DNA of 64,000 bases from positions 2,294,001 to 2,358,000 of the forward strand of contig JAUJYN010000020.1 in the NCBI GenBank assembly GCA_030737835.1, in the 5' to 3' direction. A program made the translations under genes and the position numbers. The notes below the pieces were generated by a model. That model did not search any database. It worked only from the letters and a program-made list of their open reading frames with translations, and was not told the DNA's origin. This stretch comes from Acorus gramineus (taxonomy: Eukaryota; Streptophyta; Magnoliopsida; Acorales; Acoraceae). Shown piece after piece: positions 21,612 through 32,038 of the stretch. The first letter of the stretch is position 1, and each line of letters starts with the position of its first letter.

Positions 21612-23722
21612 TCAAAGTTCACAGTGCTTGACTTGCTGCTCTTGAGACTCACGCATCAGGGCCTCGACTCGCTTTTCTGCGTTATGCACCCTCAAGGAAA
21701 AGGAAGCATGATCGAATGACTGGGAGAGCTTCAGCTCGAGGAGCTCTCTCACACGATCTTCACCAGCGACGGCCTGAACTTGAGTGGCAGACAAGTCCCG
21801 ACGAGCAGAGGATTCAGCAAGTTTTGCAGCAAGACGCGCTCGCTTCGCGATCAGAGTCTGTTCCTCAGCCGACTTAAGCTGTGCTTCTCTGCGATGAGCG
21901 AGCTCTTGGGCCAACTTCAGGAGGTCTTCAGACCTCATCGCATCCAGGCTTCGCTCATTGAGCACCTGCCAGATGACAGAATTCTGAAAAGCAAGGGGTT
22001 GAAACCTTGAATATATAAAAAAACCTTCGAAGATAGGAGCCGAACACTTACGTTGTAAAAACTCCAGCCAAGCCGGGTGAAAAGCACTTCAATCGTAGCC
22101 CAGTGAGCACAATTCAAGTAGCCCTCAAGAAGGTAGCCCCTGAGCTGTGTGCAAGCTAACTCCTTGCCGGCCCGATCCGCCAGAAGACCTCCGGAGGAAG
22201 TGCTGGTCGTAGCCGCAGGAACAGGGACTAAGGAGGTTTTCATAGGAACCGAGCGAGGAACTTCAGCGCCCACGACAGCTAGAGATGGAGCCTCGGACGT
22301 TAGAACGAAGGGTGCATCCGAGCGAGAGGGACCCGAAGGATCAACCACAGCTAAAGCGACTGGGGGCATCTCTACCACAGTCGAAGCGACTATGGGCATT
22401 CCTACCGCAACTGGGGGCACCTCCGACAAGGCGACAATCCCTAACACTGAACCTTCCATTGCAGCTGGGGTAACCCCAGGAGCGGAAATCGAAGAAGCAA
22501 CGATCACTACCTCCTTGGCAAGAGAGGGCTCAGCACGGGTTGCTCCAACTGAAACTCCAAAGGCAGCGGATGGTAGATGGGAGGCGGGATCCATAACCAC
22601 CACAATTTTTGGAGAGGAGGGTACCTCCACCGTCTCTGACGCACGAATGATTAGAGAGCTAGGTGGGCGTTCCTCTTCATCAGAAGACACAACAGGCTCA
22701 ACAGCAACCGTGCCAACGGTGCTCGAAGGCGAGTCGTCCCCTAAGGGAGCCTAAGATATGTCCAGCAGGGCGTTGACTCGGTCCTCGGGGTCCACCCGTT
22801 CAGACTCAGAAGCCGAGCGAGCAACCTTGTTCCGCCGCTTTGAAGGAAGGGGAAGCCTAGATCTCTTCTTCGAAGCTGACCCAACCTTGGGAGTGGCTGA
22901 CTGCTCGCCCGCTTCCTCGGGGATAGCAGGAGACGATGCTTCGGTGAGGGCAGAGGATCCGTCAACTTCCAAAGACGAGCCGGCTACCTTCGAAGAAGAT
23001 CCGGCAGCCTATGGATACGGGGAGGTTAAGGATTTTACAGAAATCCTTTTCCTCCAGCTTTTGAGCCCTGGCAATCTGATCCAGCTTCACCACCGATGGG
23101 TCTGGGGGCGCGCGCTCCGAATCATCTGCAGGAAGCATAAGGAGGCCCATTGGCTAAAGAGAGAAGGCAAGGGCAGATAAGGTGTATAAGATCCGGTGAT
23201 TTCGTGCTCACCCAATTTCGCCTGGTGAAGGTGACATGGCACCCACAACTCGTCACCCGAAGCAGTGGCATGAAGCACCCACGGGCCGGTCAGATGCACA
23301 AGGTATGCATCCCTCCATCCGCTGTCGGATGAAGGAAGCTTTTCCATGAGAGGGATCGCGCCAGGCCTCGCCCTAAGATAGTAGGCGTGCTCCGACTTCC
23401 TCAAATCATACAGATGGTGGATGTCGTCCACCCCGAGCTGAAGCTACAGCTTGTGGTTGATTGTGACGACGCACATCAGCACTGGTAATAGATTAGGGGA
23501 GCATTGAACCGGGTGAAGATTGAATCGGCGCATGAAGTCCCAGACCAGCTCGGGGAGAGGAAAAGAAAGAGAGCTCCTCAGCATCTGAGAAGGATACATG
23601 AAGAGCTTCTCAGAGCTGCTGCCTTTAAGATCATATATGGATTTGAAAGGAGTAGGTGTGACAAGGATGGATTCGGGAATCGACAGGGAGCACCTTAGCT
23701 TCTGAGCAATATCCGTCAACAT
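21612..23722 (-). pseudogene. Antisense gene 1 of the Tat element (gypsy-associated accessory ORF), spliced
   Basis: Encoded opposite to pol. The N-terminal part (23722-23087) has the pattern LPELVWDFMRRFNLHP, then QCSPNLLPVLMCVV, then HHLYDLRKSEHAYYLRARPG and SDSGWRDAYLVHLTGPW. This resembles the plant 'putative gypsy type transposon' domain (Transposase_28-like), from family memory. A basic KKRSRLPLPSKRRNK stretch (about 22860) could be a nuclear signal. A Ser/Pro/Val-rich linker follows (22690-22060), then a predicted coiled coil rich in Glu/Ala/Arg (21965-21612). An 86-nt GT-AG intron joins linker and coiled coil in frame. One in-frame TAG (23444) and frame breaks near 23090 and 22740 make this copy a pseudogene. 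Such antisense accessory ORFs are known in Tat/Retand elements, and their function is unknown. Confidence 0.75.
21966..22051 (-). other. Intron of antisense gene 1 (86 nt, GT-AG)
   Basis: On the minus strand ACAAC/GTAAGTG opens and CATCTGGCAG/GTGC closes the intron, both good plant splice sites. The upstream exon ends on a codon boundary and the downstream exon continues in frame into the coiled coil, whereas read-through of the intron hits an early stop after Trp-Met-Arg. The short AT-rich content also fits a plant intron. Confidence 0.75.
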
Positions 23723-23821
23723 GGCGGCTAGAGAAGGATATCGAGAAGAGGCGTAGTTTGATAACGAGTAGGGGATTTGATTTTTGAATTCTCTCTCCTC
23801 TTCTAGTCGAGTGATCGGAAC

Positions 23822-23829
23822 TTATAAAG
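23822..23829 (-). promoter_or_regulatory. TATA box of antisense gene 1
   Basis: GCTTTATAAGTT on the minus strand lies about 100 nt upstream of the first long frame at 23722. Together with the intron and poly(A) signal it suggests an independent antisense transcription unit. Confidence 0.5.
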
Positions 23830-24305
23830 CAGCCCTCCCTCAAAAAATTCCCGCAATCACGACTGAAGCACGGAAATAGAAATCATGGAAGATTTGCTGC
23901 CGAAATCTTCTGCAGATATCGAGGGATAGCTGGCAAGAGAAACGAGGCACCAGTTTTGATAAACGTGCAGCCTACGTGGTGAATTTAATGTCACAAATTT
24001 TCCACGTGGCATGAAGAAGAGATGGAACAACAAGAAAGCCCCTATGGATAGATGGGCACGACCAGAGAAATCCTGTTCATGAACTTGGTTAGTGAATCCT
24101 GTTCAAGGATCCCGTTCGCAAATGATCGAGGATGCGACAAGTTTTTAGGACCCTGTGACTCACCAATAGAATTGCACAGCGAGGAGATGTAATAGTCAAA
24201 GCATGCGAGTAGACAGTAGTTGATCTAAGTTGAGCAGAGAAAGTAATTTTTTTTATTCATTGATTGGATAAAGGTTACAAAAAAAAGGGAGTTTCAACCC
24301 TCTGC
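23830..24305. other. Spacer between the two antisense genes
   Basis: No ORF of note. It holds the upstream region of antisense gene 1 and, near its right end, T-rich sequence with the AATAAA of antisense gene 2 at 24253-24258. A GTTCATGAACTTGGTTAGTGAATCCTGTTCA-like imperfect repeat near 24075-24115 is the only other visible structure. Confidence 0.5.
24253..24258 (-). terminator. Poly(A) signal of antisense gene 2
   Basis: AATAAA (in ATGAATAAAAAAAATT, minus strand) about 50 nt beyond the stop codon near 24306, a normal distance for a plant transcript. Confidence 0.45.
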
Positions 24306-24848
24306 TCAGTCTTCTACTCGTCCCTTCCTACAAAGTCTCCTCTCCCTCACAGCTTGGTGCAGTCCAGGTAATTCCTCGTTGCTCATCTCTCGAAAACCAT
24401 TTGAGTGGTCAGCATAGCCCAAGCAGTAGCCGCTGATGAAGTCCAGAAGGGGATCTTCTTCATCACCCTCGCAAGCTTCGCGGAGCGACCGCAACTGATG
24501 AGTTATGGAGAGGGAGGCGGCATGAATGGAGGCTTGCAAATTCCTTGAAGGGCCGCCAGAGGGGAGGAGGACACTCTGAAGACGGTCTTCAGGAATAGGA
24601 GCAGCATCAGCCTCAACACCCCAGGTCACTGGGGCACCGCCGACGGGGCGTCAGCATCCGTGTCACAGGTGGGAGGAACAATTTCCTCAAGAGGAACAGA
24701 CGATGAAGAAAAAGAAGAAGAGGAAGATGATCCAATTGCCGGTGGTGGAGATGGTTGAACAGAATGCGGAGGAGACAAGGTTAAGTCCACAGGCAGGGCA
24801 ATGGAATTTGATCCAAAACCCAGCCGGAGGAGCCTCAAGGAGCGCCGC
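24306..24848 (-). pseudogene. Antisense gene 2 of the Tat element, 3' part
   Basis: It encodes a Ser/Pro-rich linker (24838-24626, SPPPAIGSSSSSSFSSSSVP) and a C-terminal region (24629-24306) with SITHQLRSLREACEGDEEDP and a Tyr/Asp/Glu-rich tail. A frame change lies near 24628. It is cut at 24848 by insertion of the chromovirus, and its upstream half is 34583-35381. Overall architecture (domain, Ser/Pro linker, C-terminal helix) parallels antisense gene 1, but residue similarity in this part is low. Confidence 0.6.
24844..24848. repeat. Target-site duplication, left copy (GCCGC)
   Basis: GCCGC precedes the LTR start TGTAATAG at 24849 and recurs at 34583-34587 after the GTCACA end. Confidence 0.95.
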
Positions 24849-25385
24849 TGTAATAGTCCAGACCCTCTTATGCTGAATTATGCTAATATTTACGTGTTTG
24901 GATTGCAAAATAGGATAAGTTTATGTTATTAAGCTTTTTGTCCTTATTATTATTGAAGCCTTGCATTTGGTTACATTTTCAGAAAGCACCTTCGAGGCAT
25001 AATTGGATTTTGCGCTAAACATATGAAGTCTTCATTTTTGAGTTATCTCTCATATAAAATTAGTTTGGTGTCATTTGGAGCTGTATTAGAAAAGTTATGG
25101 CTATTTTACCGTTTCTGTCCATAGAAGAAGAAATCGCGAGGTCTTCTGTTCGTTATTATTTTTAATATAGTTGGAGGTTTCTTTTGATCTTGGTCTAGAC
25201 ATAGAAGTTATAGATATTTTCGTTACCTTTCCAACAGAAGTTGAATCATTTGAAGTGGACTCTCCTACAACAAGATATAGCGGTTTGAGGCGAGGCTGCG
25301 CAGGTTATTAAGGAAGGGTACTTTGGTAATTTTAGGGGATTTATAAATTTCATTTGATTGTTAGGTGAGTCGGTGGCGTGGGTGG

Positions 25386-25393
25386 TTATATAT
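25386..25393 (+). promoter_or_regulatory. TATA box of element D
   Basis: TTATATATGG upstream of a GA-repeat (GAGAGAGAGAG) and a donor-like site 110 nt further on. Probable LTR promoter. The same site is in the 3' LTR at about 32577. Confidence 0.55.
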
Positions 25394-26916
25394 GGTGAGA
25401 GAGAGAGTCGTCCGAGGCTCATTTGAGGGAAAACAAAAAGGGGAAAAATTGGGAAAAATTAGGAAAAGCTTCGTGGAATATTTTTCGTGCCATACTGGGT
25501 AAGGATTCTTGTTCTTTTCATCGTTATTCTTCATCTAGGGTTGTTCTATTTTAGTTCTAAATTAAAAATTGTGATTTGGGACTGAAATATGAATTTGTTT
25601 TTGGGACTGGATAAATAAGAATTTGGAGAGTTATTTTGATTGCGTTAACTTAGGGTTTGTATTTAGGACATCGGATTTGATTTGGGGGAAACTGAGAATT
25701 TCTTGATTATTGGGATTATATGTTAGTATCTGATTGAGATTATATTTTTATCAGTGGATTTCCTCTCTGCTTGTTTTAAGAGTTGGAATAGGGTGAGTCC
25801 AGTTGAGGTGGTGAATTGCGAGGTAAGTAACCCGATCGATATTTGTTTGTCCTACATTCCATTCCACGTGGTATTGTTATAAGTGACCCAATATTTGTGT
25901 TTGTTATTTTTAATCCCGCGCTTCATTGTTGTTTCTTATCATCTCTGATATTGTTGAGACCCAGAATTATTCATGTCACCTTTGTTAATTAGAATTGTTT
26001 CTCGTTGAGGCTTGCTTCATATTTATCCACTATAATTCAGTTATCATTTGAGAGTGTGATTTATATTATCCCAGTTCAGATCAGTCCTTGAAGTGTCATT
26101 ATTGAGGTTTGCTTCGTGATTCATCATCATTATCTAATCGTTGTCATTTATCATTGTTCTAGACAGTTTTCGAGAGTTACTAAATCTATAGTTGATTTGT
26201 GAGCCTTTCTTTGATCATGATGTATCCATCCCAGTGTCTTGCCATTGATCTATGATCTGCATGGTCGTGCTGTCCGACCATGAAGCCTTGTACTGTGTTT
26301 GTTTCATTGCTTTTATATTACCTCTTGTATTCTTGGAGTTGGATGACCATAGACCTTACAGTGAGGGTTGAGGATTACCTCCCCAGCGCGCATGAGTACG
26401 TACGGTCCAGCGAGGGGGACTTGAGAATACCCTGCCGTGCCTGGACGTTCTGAGGGCCAGGTAGCGATTCCGCGGTGGATGTTCCGAGGGCCACACGCGA
26501 GAGGTATAGATGTGGACATCCCGGACATAGGGGCCGAGATGGGGTCATGTAGATGGTCTATCCGAAGCTTCAGTCATTCAGGAGCCAGAGTTGTGATTCC
26601 CTTATCATTCTTGTAGAGTTGTGACATCTCGAGTGCCATCAATGAGTTAATTGATCTTCTTTGCTTGATGGGTGATTTCAGAGTATGTGCCTTCAGTCCA
26701 GTGGTGTTGCTTCTTGATGATATTATTGGTCCTATCACTTGTGATGTGTTCGTTTGAGCTATTCGTTCCTATTTTTATATATCAGAGATGTTATTGTTCT
26801 CCACTGATGATCATAGAGTGCTTTCATGTGTTATTATGCTTTGACCTGATGTTGACGAAGCTTGACTTTGATATCATCCTTGTTTTCCTTATGCGTGGAA
26901 TGTCTGGGTTGCTTAC

Positions 26917-26960
26917 TGAGCATCTTTCGCTCATTCTATTCTATTTTCCTATTTTTGCAG
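26917..26960 (+). promoter_or_regulatory. Hairpin plus acceptor-like site in element D LTR
   Basis: TGAGC-ATCTTTC-GCTCA followed by a long T/C tract and TTTTTGCAG ending at 26960. It corresponds in order and motif to the module in the otherwise dissimilar long LTRs (for example 48977-49015). Confidence 0.5.
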
Positions 26961-27367
26961 AGTAGAGGCGGGGGTTCTTGGGCGTTGACTTTGTCTTCTT
27001 TTGGGGGTCACGTCCAGTTGGTGATAGGTATATATATGTAGATATGGATAATGTTGATGTTTTGGATCTGTATATGATTATTTTTGGTAGAGGCTGGTCT
27101 AGTGAACCATGCCTATGTTAAATGCTCTATATATATGGATGACTATATATGAGGTGTGTTAGATGCTCTGTTGACTGCTTAAACTTTCCTGGGTGAGTTT
27201 ATATAGGTGATTATATATTTCTTGATGATTATATGTTATCCCAGGGTTGTTACCAGATGAGTTTATATAGGGTGGTTATTTCGATATTTTTTTTATATAA
27301 AAGAATGGTGAGTTTTGAGGCACGTGGCGTGCACGTGTCGAGGGTTTGGGACACGGGCCGTCACAGT

Positions 27368-27379
27368 TGGTATCAGAGC
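27368..27379 (+). promoter_or_regulatory. Primer-binding site of element D
   Basis: TGGTATCAGAGC two nucleotides after the LTR, complementary to the 3' end of initiator methionine tRNA. This is the standard primer for this group. Confidence 0.92.
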
Positions 27380-27526
27380 ATAGGTTAGGCCTCATTGAGT
27401 CAATTGAGGATTTAAGCGGAAGTTCAACAGAGCAATAGCATAGGGTTAGATGTCTAGAATCATATACAGAGCATTTTGGGATAGGAGAAATTGTCTTAAT
27501 TTATATGATGTGTTTTGTAGGCTTCG

Positions 27527-29944
27527 ATGGATCAGGCGGCTCACTCAGAATCATCAGATGCTGATAGGGTGATCCAGGCCATTGGGGACATGACTGGAAC
27601 ATTGCGAGAACATATTAATGCTACCCTGGAGCTCAGGCAAATGAATGTGACAGCCAAGGATCAAGGTATGTATGATACTTTCATGAAGATGGCTCCACCA
27701 CTATTCTATGGGACGACAGATCCAATGATTGCAGAGGAGTGGTTATTCTTACTGGAGAAGACGTTTCGGGCGATCAAGTGCCAAGAGGAGGATAGGGTTC
27801 CTTTGACTCTATTCCGATTGGCTGGTGATGCAGAGTTGTGGTGGCGTATGGTGGAGCGTACGCAGACATCCTCGATCACCTGGGAGAGGTTTGTACAACT
27901 CTTCAATGAGAAATATTTTCCAGAGGCAGTTCGGAGGGAGAAGGAGCAGGAGTTTTTGTATCTACAGCAAGGACAACGATCAGTGGCTGAGTATGATGCA
28001 GAGTTTACTCGACTATCACGATTTGGGGCACATGTCTTACGGGATGAAGAGGCTAGGGCGAGGAGATTTGAGAGGGGACTTCATCCTGACATCCGTATCG
28101 CATTGACTGCATTGAAGCTCCCCACCTATGCTCTTGTATTAGAGCGAGCTTTGTTACTGGAGCAAAACTTGAAGGAGATAGCGCGTGCTCGTGCACCATT
28201 GGGCGGTGTTACTGCGTCTGGAGTAGGTCAAGTTGGAGGAACTGGGGGGCCCATTCGTCGAGACAACCCACCGAGAGGCCGTCATGATAGACGACAGCGA
28301 GAGCGGCGACCACCGCAGCAACAACAACAACCACTACAGCAGAGGGAGCAAGGTCAGGGAACCTATCAGCCTAGAGGATGCTTTACATGTGGTCGGATGG
28401 GATACCAGGCTCGTGACTGTCGACAGAAGCAAACTGGACCTTCTCGGGTATGTTTCACTTGTGGTCGTGAGGGTCACATAGCACGCCAATGTCGTCAGAC
28501 AGCAAAGAATTCTGCAACACAGGGGCAAGGGTCAAGAGGAGCTACAGAGTCACAGAGGCAGCCAGCTCAGGGGATCGTGTACGCCGTGACTGAGCAGGAC
28601 GCAGGAGCAGCTCACGATGTTGTGAGAGGTACTATCTCAGTCTCTCAGTCGATCGCATCTGTCTTGATTGATCCAGGAGCCTCTCATTCATTCGTTGCAC
28701 TGCATTTTGTACCTTGTTTGGGAGTTGAGCCGACTCCATTGCTTCGTCCACTGGTGATATCGCTTCCGACAGGCTCTGTGGTGACCACTGATCGCATATG
28801 TCGATCATGTTCCATTTTCGTCGCTGGGCGTGAGTTGAGGGCCGATCTAATATTGTTTGAGATGGTGGATTTTGATATCATTCTGGGGATGGACTGGTTA
28901 GCTAGTTATCATGCGAATGTGGATTGTTTCTCCAAGATAGTCACATTCAAGCTTCCTAATCAGCCAGAATTTCGGTTTGATGGAGAGAGAGGCGCATCAG
29001 AGGTCCGGATCATCTCATGTTTACAGGCACAACAGTTGATTCAGGATGGTTGTGCTTGCTTCTTAGCACACGTGGTGGATTGCGCGGTATTGCCTGGGCG
29101 AGTGGAGGATGTCCCTGTGGTTCAAGAGTTTCCAGATGTCTTCCCTGAAGAATTACCTGGACTACCACCAGCTCGAGAGGTTGAGGTCTCTATAGAGCTA
29201 CTCCCAGGGACTTCTCCAATCTCCAAAGCCCCATACAGGATGGCACCAGCAGAGTTGAGGGAGTTGAAGACACAACTCGAGGATTTGTTAGAGAAGGGCT
29301 TCATCAGGCCTAGTGTTTCTCCTTGGGGTGCACCAGTTCTGTTCGTAAAGAAGAAGGACGGATCACTGAGGCTGTGCATTGACTATCGTCTTCTTAATCA
29401 GAAGACTGTGAAGAACAAGTACCCATTACCAAGGATTTATGATCTGTTTGATCAGCTGAGAGGGGCACAAATGTTCTCCAAGATTGATCTGAGATCGGGC
29501 TATCATCAATTACCGATAAAAAAGGAGGACATTCCAAAGACAGCATTTCAGACAAGATACGGCCATTATGAGTTTGTCGTCATGCCTTTTGGGCTGACGA
29601 ATGCTCCTGCAGTATTCATGGCGTTGATGAACAAGATATTTCAACCATATCTAGACCAATTTGTGGTGGTGTTCATCGACGACATCTTGATATACTCTCC
29701 AAACAGGGAGGAGCATGCGAAGCATCTGAGGATTGTACTTGGTGTCCTTCAAGCACACAAGCTGTATGCTAAATTCAGCAAGTGCGAATTCTGGTTGGAG
29801 AAGGTGGCATTCTTAGGGCATGTGATCTCGAAGAAGGGAGTTGAGGTGGACCCTAACAAGGTGGAGGCAGTGATGAGCTGGAAGCGCCCCACCAATGCCA
29901 TCGCAGATTTATCCAGGATTTCTCAAAGATTGCAGTTCCACTGA
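27527..29944 (+). pseudogene. Element D gag, protease and reverse transcriptase (805 residues, 3'-broken)
   Basis: The start ATGGATCAGGCG is the first in-frame Met after the PBS. Gag core lies at about residues 65-190 ([47 protein letters not shown]). Two CCHC-type knuckles follow: C-X2-C-X4-Tyr-X4-C at about 285-298, where Tyr replaces His, and a canonical one at about 308-321. Protease has [10 protein letters not shown] (about 379), where Pro replaces the usual Ser/Thr of the triad, a change seen in some plant relatives. RT shows [30 protein letters not shown] and the catalytic FIDDILIYS (about 717). After [11 protein letters not shown] a deletion removes the RT-RNase H connection and shifts the frame, ending the protein early. 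Confidence 0.9.
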
Positions 29945-30009
29945 CTCGTCTGACAAAGAAGAATGCCAAATGTGAGTGGACAGATCAGTGTGAAGCCAGT
30001 TTCGAGGAG

Positions 30010-31587
30010 TTGAAAAGGCGTTTGACTTCAGCTCCTATCCTTACTATTCCTAGTGGTACAGGAGGCTTTGTGGTCTATAGTGATGCCTCACAGAGAGGGC
30101 TGGGTTGTGTTTTAATGCAACATGGTAAGGTAGTAGCTTATGCATCGAGACAATTGAAGCCACATGAGCAAAACTATCCTACCCATGATCTGGAGTTAGC
30201 AGCTGTGGTATTTGCATTGAAAATTTGGAGGCATCATCTTTATGGTGAGACGTTTGAGGTATTCACAGATCACAAGAGCTTGAGATATTTATTTTCACAG
30301 AAGGAGCTAAACTTCCGTCAGAGGCGATGGCTCAAGCTTTTGAAGGATTATGATTGCACCATTCAATACCATCCAGGGAAGGCGAACGTCGTTGCTGATG
30401 CCCTGAGTAGAAAGTCAGCAGTAAGTGTAGCGCATCTGATGGTTAGTGAGTGGTGTTTGCTCGAGGAAATTCGAGACTCTGATGTGACATTGCAGATGGG
30501 AATGCCAGGAGTTTTGATTGCCCAGATGAGGGTACAACCGATCTTGTTAACCCAGATTGGAGAAGCTCAGAGGAGAGATGTCGAGTTTGAGGAGTACCGC
30601 CGAGTAGCTGAGTCTGAGACAGTGGTTTCAGAATGGAAGATGAGGACAGATGGATTACTCTACTTTCGAGGACGGATTTGGGTTCCATCAGATGATGAGA
30701 TCCGACGAGAGATTCTACAGGAGGCACACCATTCTGCATACACTATGCACCCTGGTAGCACAAAGATGTACCAGAATCTGCGAGGAATGTACTGGTGGCG
30801 AGGTATGAAGAAGGATATTGCAGAGTTTGTTGGGAGATGTCTGACCTGTCAGAGGGTCAAGGCAGAGCACCAGAGACCGGGAGGCTTGTTGCAGCCATTG
30901 GAGGTGCCAGAATGGAAGTGGGAGCATGTCACTATGGATTTCGTATGTGGATTACCTCGATCCCAGAAGGGGTGTGATACCATTTGGGTTATCGTGGATA
31001 GGCTGACGAAATCAGCCCACTTTCTTGCCATTCGAGCTACGCAGTCGATGGATAGTCTGGCGGCTAAGTATATTGATGAAGTTGTTCGATATCATGGGGT
31101 GCCTGTCAGTATCATATCGGACCGTGATCCGAGGTTTACATCTCATTTTTGGAAAGGTCTACAACAGGCTTTGGGGACCAGATTGCAGTTTAGCACAGCA
31201 TTTCACCCCCAGACTGATGGTCAATCTGAAAGGACCATCCAGACTCTCGAGGACATGTTGAGAGCATCAGTTCTTGAATTCGAGAACGGATGGGAGAAGA
31301 ACCTAGCATTGATGGAGTTTGCCTACAATAATAGCTACCATAGCAGCATCGGGATGGCACCGTTTGAGGTATTATATGGTAGAAGGTGTAGGACTCCTAT
31401 TTGTTGGGAGGAGGTTGGAGATCGACAGATGCTTGGACCGGAGATTGTGCAGCGATCGACCGACGCAATTCGTGTCGTCAGAGATCGGCTTAAAACAGGC
31501 TTAAAACAGCTCAGAGTCGACAGAAAAGCTATGCCGATAACCGGAGGAGAGATTTGGAGTTTCAAGTTGGGGACCACGTTTTTCTGA
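30010..31587 (+). pseudogene. Element D RNase H and integrase (525 residues, 3'-frameshifted)
   Basis: RNase H is intact-looking: [45 protein letters not shown] and [12 protein letters not shown] in residues about 15-135. Integrase follows with an HHCC zinc domain (about 239-281; [15 protein letters not shown] and CLTCQRVK). The catalytic core has Asp in TMDFVCG (about 310), Asp in IISDRDPRF (about 370) and Glu in DGQSERTIQ, with exactly 35 residues between the last two. [19 protein letters not shown] marks the core end. At 31490-31511 an 11-bp tandem duplication shifts the frame just before the C-terminal domain, which continues in the next frame from 31554. Confidence 0.9.
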
Positions 31588-31988
31588 AGATATCACCGAC
31601 GAAAGGGGTGATGAGGTTTGGGAAGAAGGGCAAATTGAGCCCTAGATATACTGGTCCATTTGAGATCCTAGAGAGAATTGGTACGTTGGCATATCGGCTT
31701 GCTTTGCCGCCACAATTGGAAGGTGTTCATAACGTGTTTCATGTGTCCATGTTGAGGAAGTATCATCCGGATCCGTCGCACATCATTGATTATCGACCTT
31801 TAGAGGTTCATGATGATTTGACGTTCGAGGTGCGACCCATTCACATTGTAGCACGTCAAGAGAAGCAGTTGAGGACTAAGACCATTCCATTGGTTAAGGT
31901 CCTATGGCAACATCAGACCTCCGAGGATGCAACATGGGAGCGTGAGGCGGAGATGAGGGAGCGTTATCCTCATCTGTTTTCATCCTGA
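31554..31988 (+). pseudogene. Element D integrase C-terminus with chromodomain-like tail
   Basis: It contains the [17 protein letters not shown] box, KGKLSPRYTGPFEILERIG, VFHVSMLRKYHPDPSH and the tail PLVKVLWQHQTSEDATWERE ending RYPHLFSS. The tail has the aromatic and acidic pattern of plant chromovirus chromodomains that direct integration to heterochromatin (known for the group, inferred here). It is out of frame with the preceding integrase because of the 11-bp duplication. Confidence 0.85.
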
Positions 31989-32025
31989 GGTAAGCTTTGC
32001 GGATTTGGAGGACCAAATCCTATTT

Positions 32026-32038
32026 AAGGGGGGTAGGA
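32026..32038 (+). promoter_or_regulatory. Polypurine tract of element D
   Basis: AAGGGGGGTAGGA directly before the 3' LTR start TGTAATAG at 32039. Confidence 0.9.

Larger units (their letters stand above)
24849..27365 (+). repeat. Element D 5' LTR
   Basis: Bounded by TGTAATAGTCC and GGGCCGTCACA. It contains a TATA box (25387-25393), a donor-like ACTGG/GTAAGG at about 25500, and near its end the hairpin/acceptor module (26917-26960). The short frame 26672-26965 is not credible as a gene. Confidence 0.93.

Noticed and set aside
22149..22754. 201-codon plus-strand ORF rich in Thr/Gly/Glu
   Set aside because: It is the reverse of the Ser/Pro/Val-rich linker of antisense gene 1. The minus-strand reading has the intron, domain and coiled-coil context, so the plus-strand frame is a shadow.
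27366..27380. Possible tRNA fragment (TGGTATCAGAGC)
   Set aside because: It is a primer-binding site next to an LTR. No cloverleaf can be formed. The same holds at 10672, 16846, 45995 and 49421.
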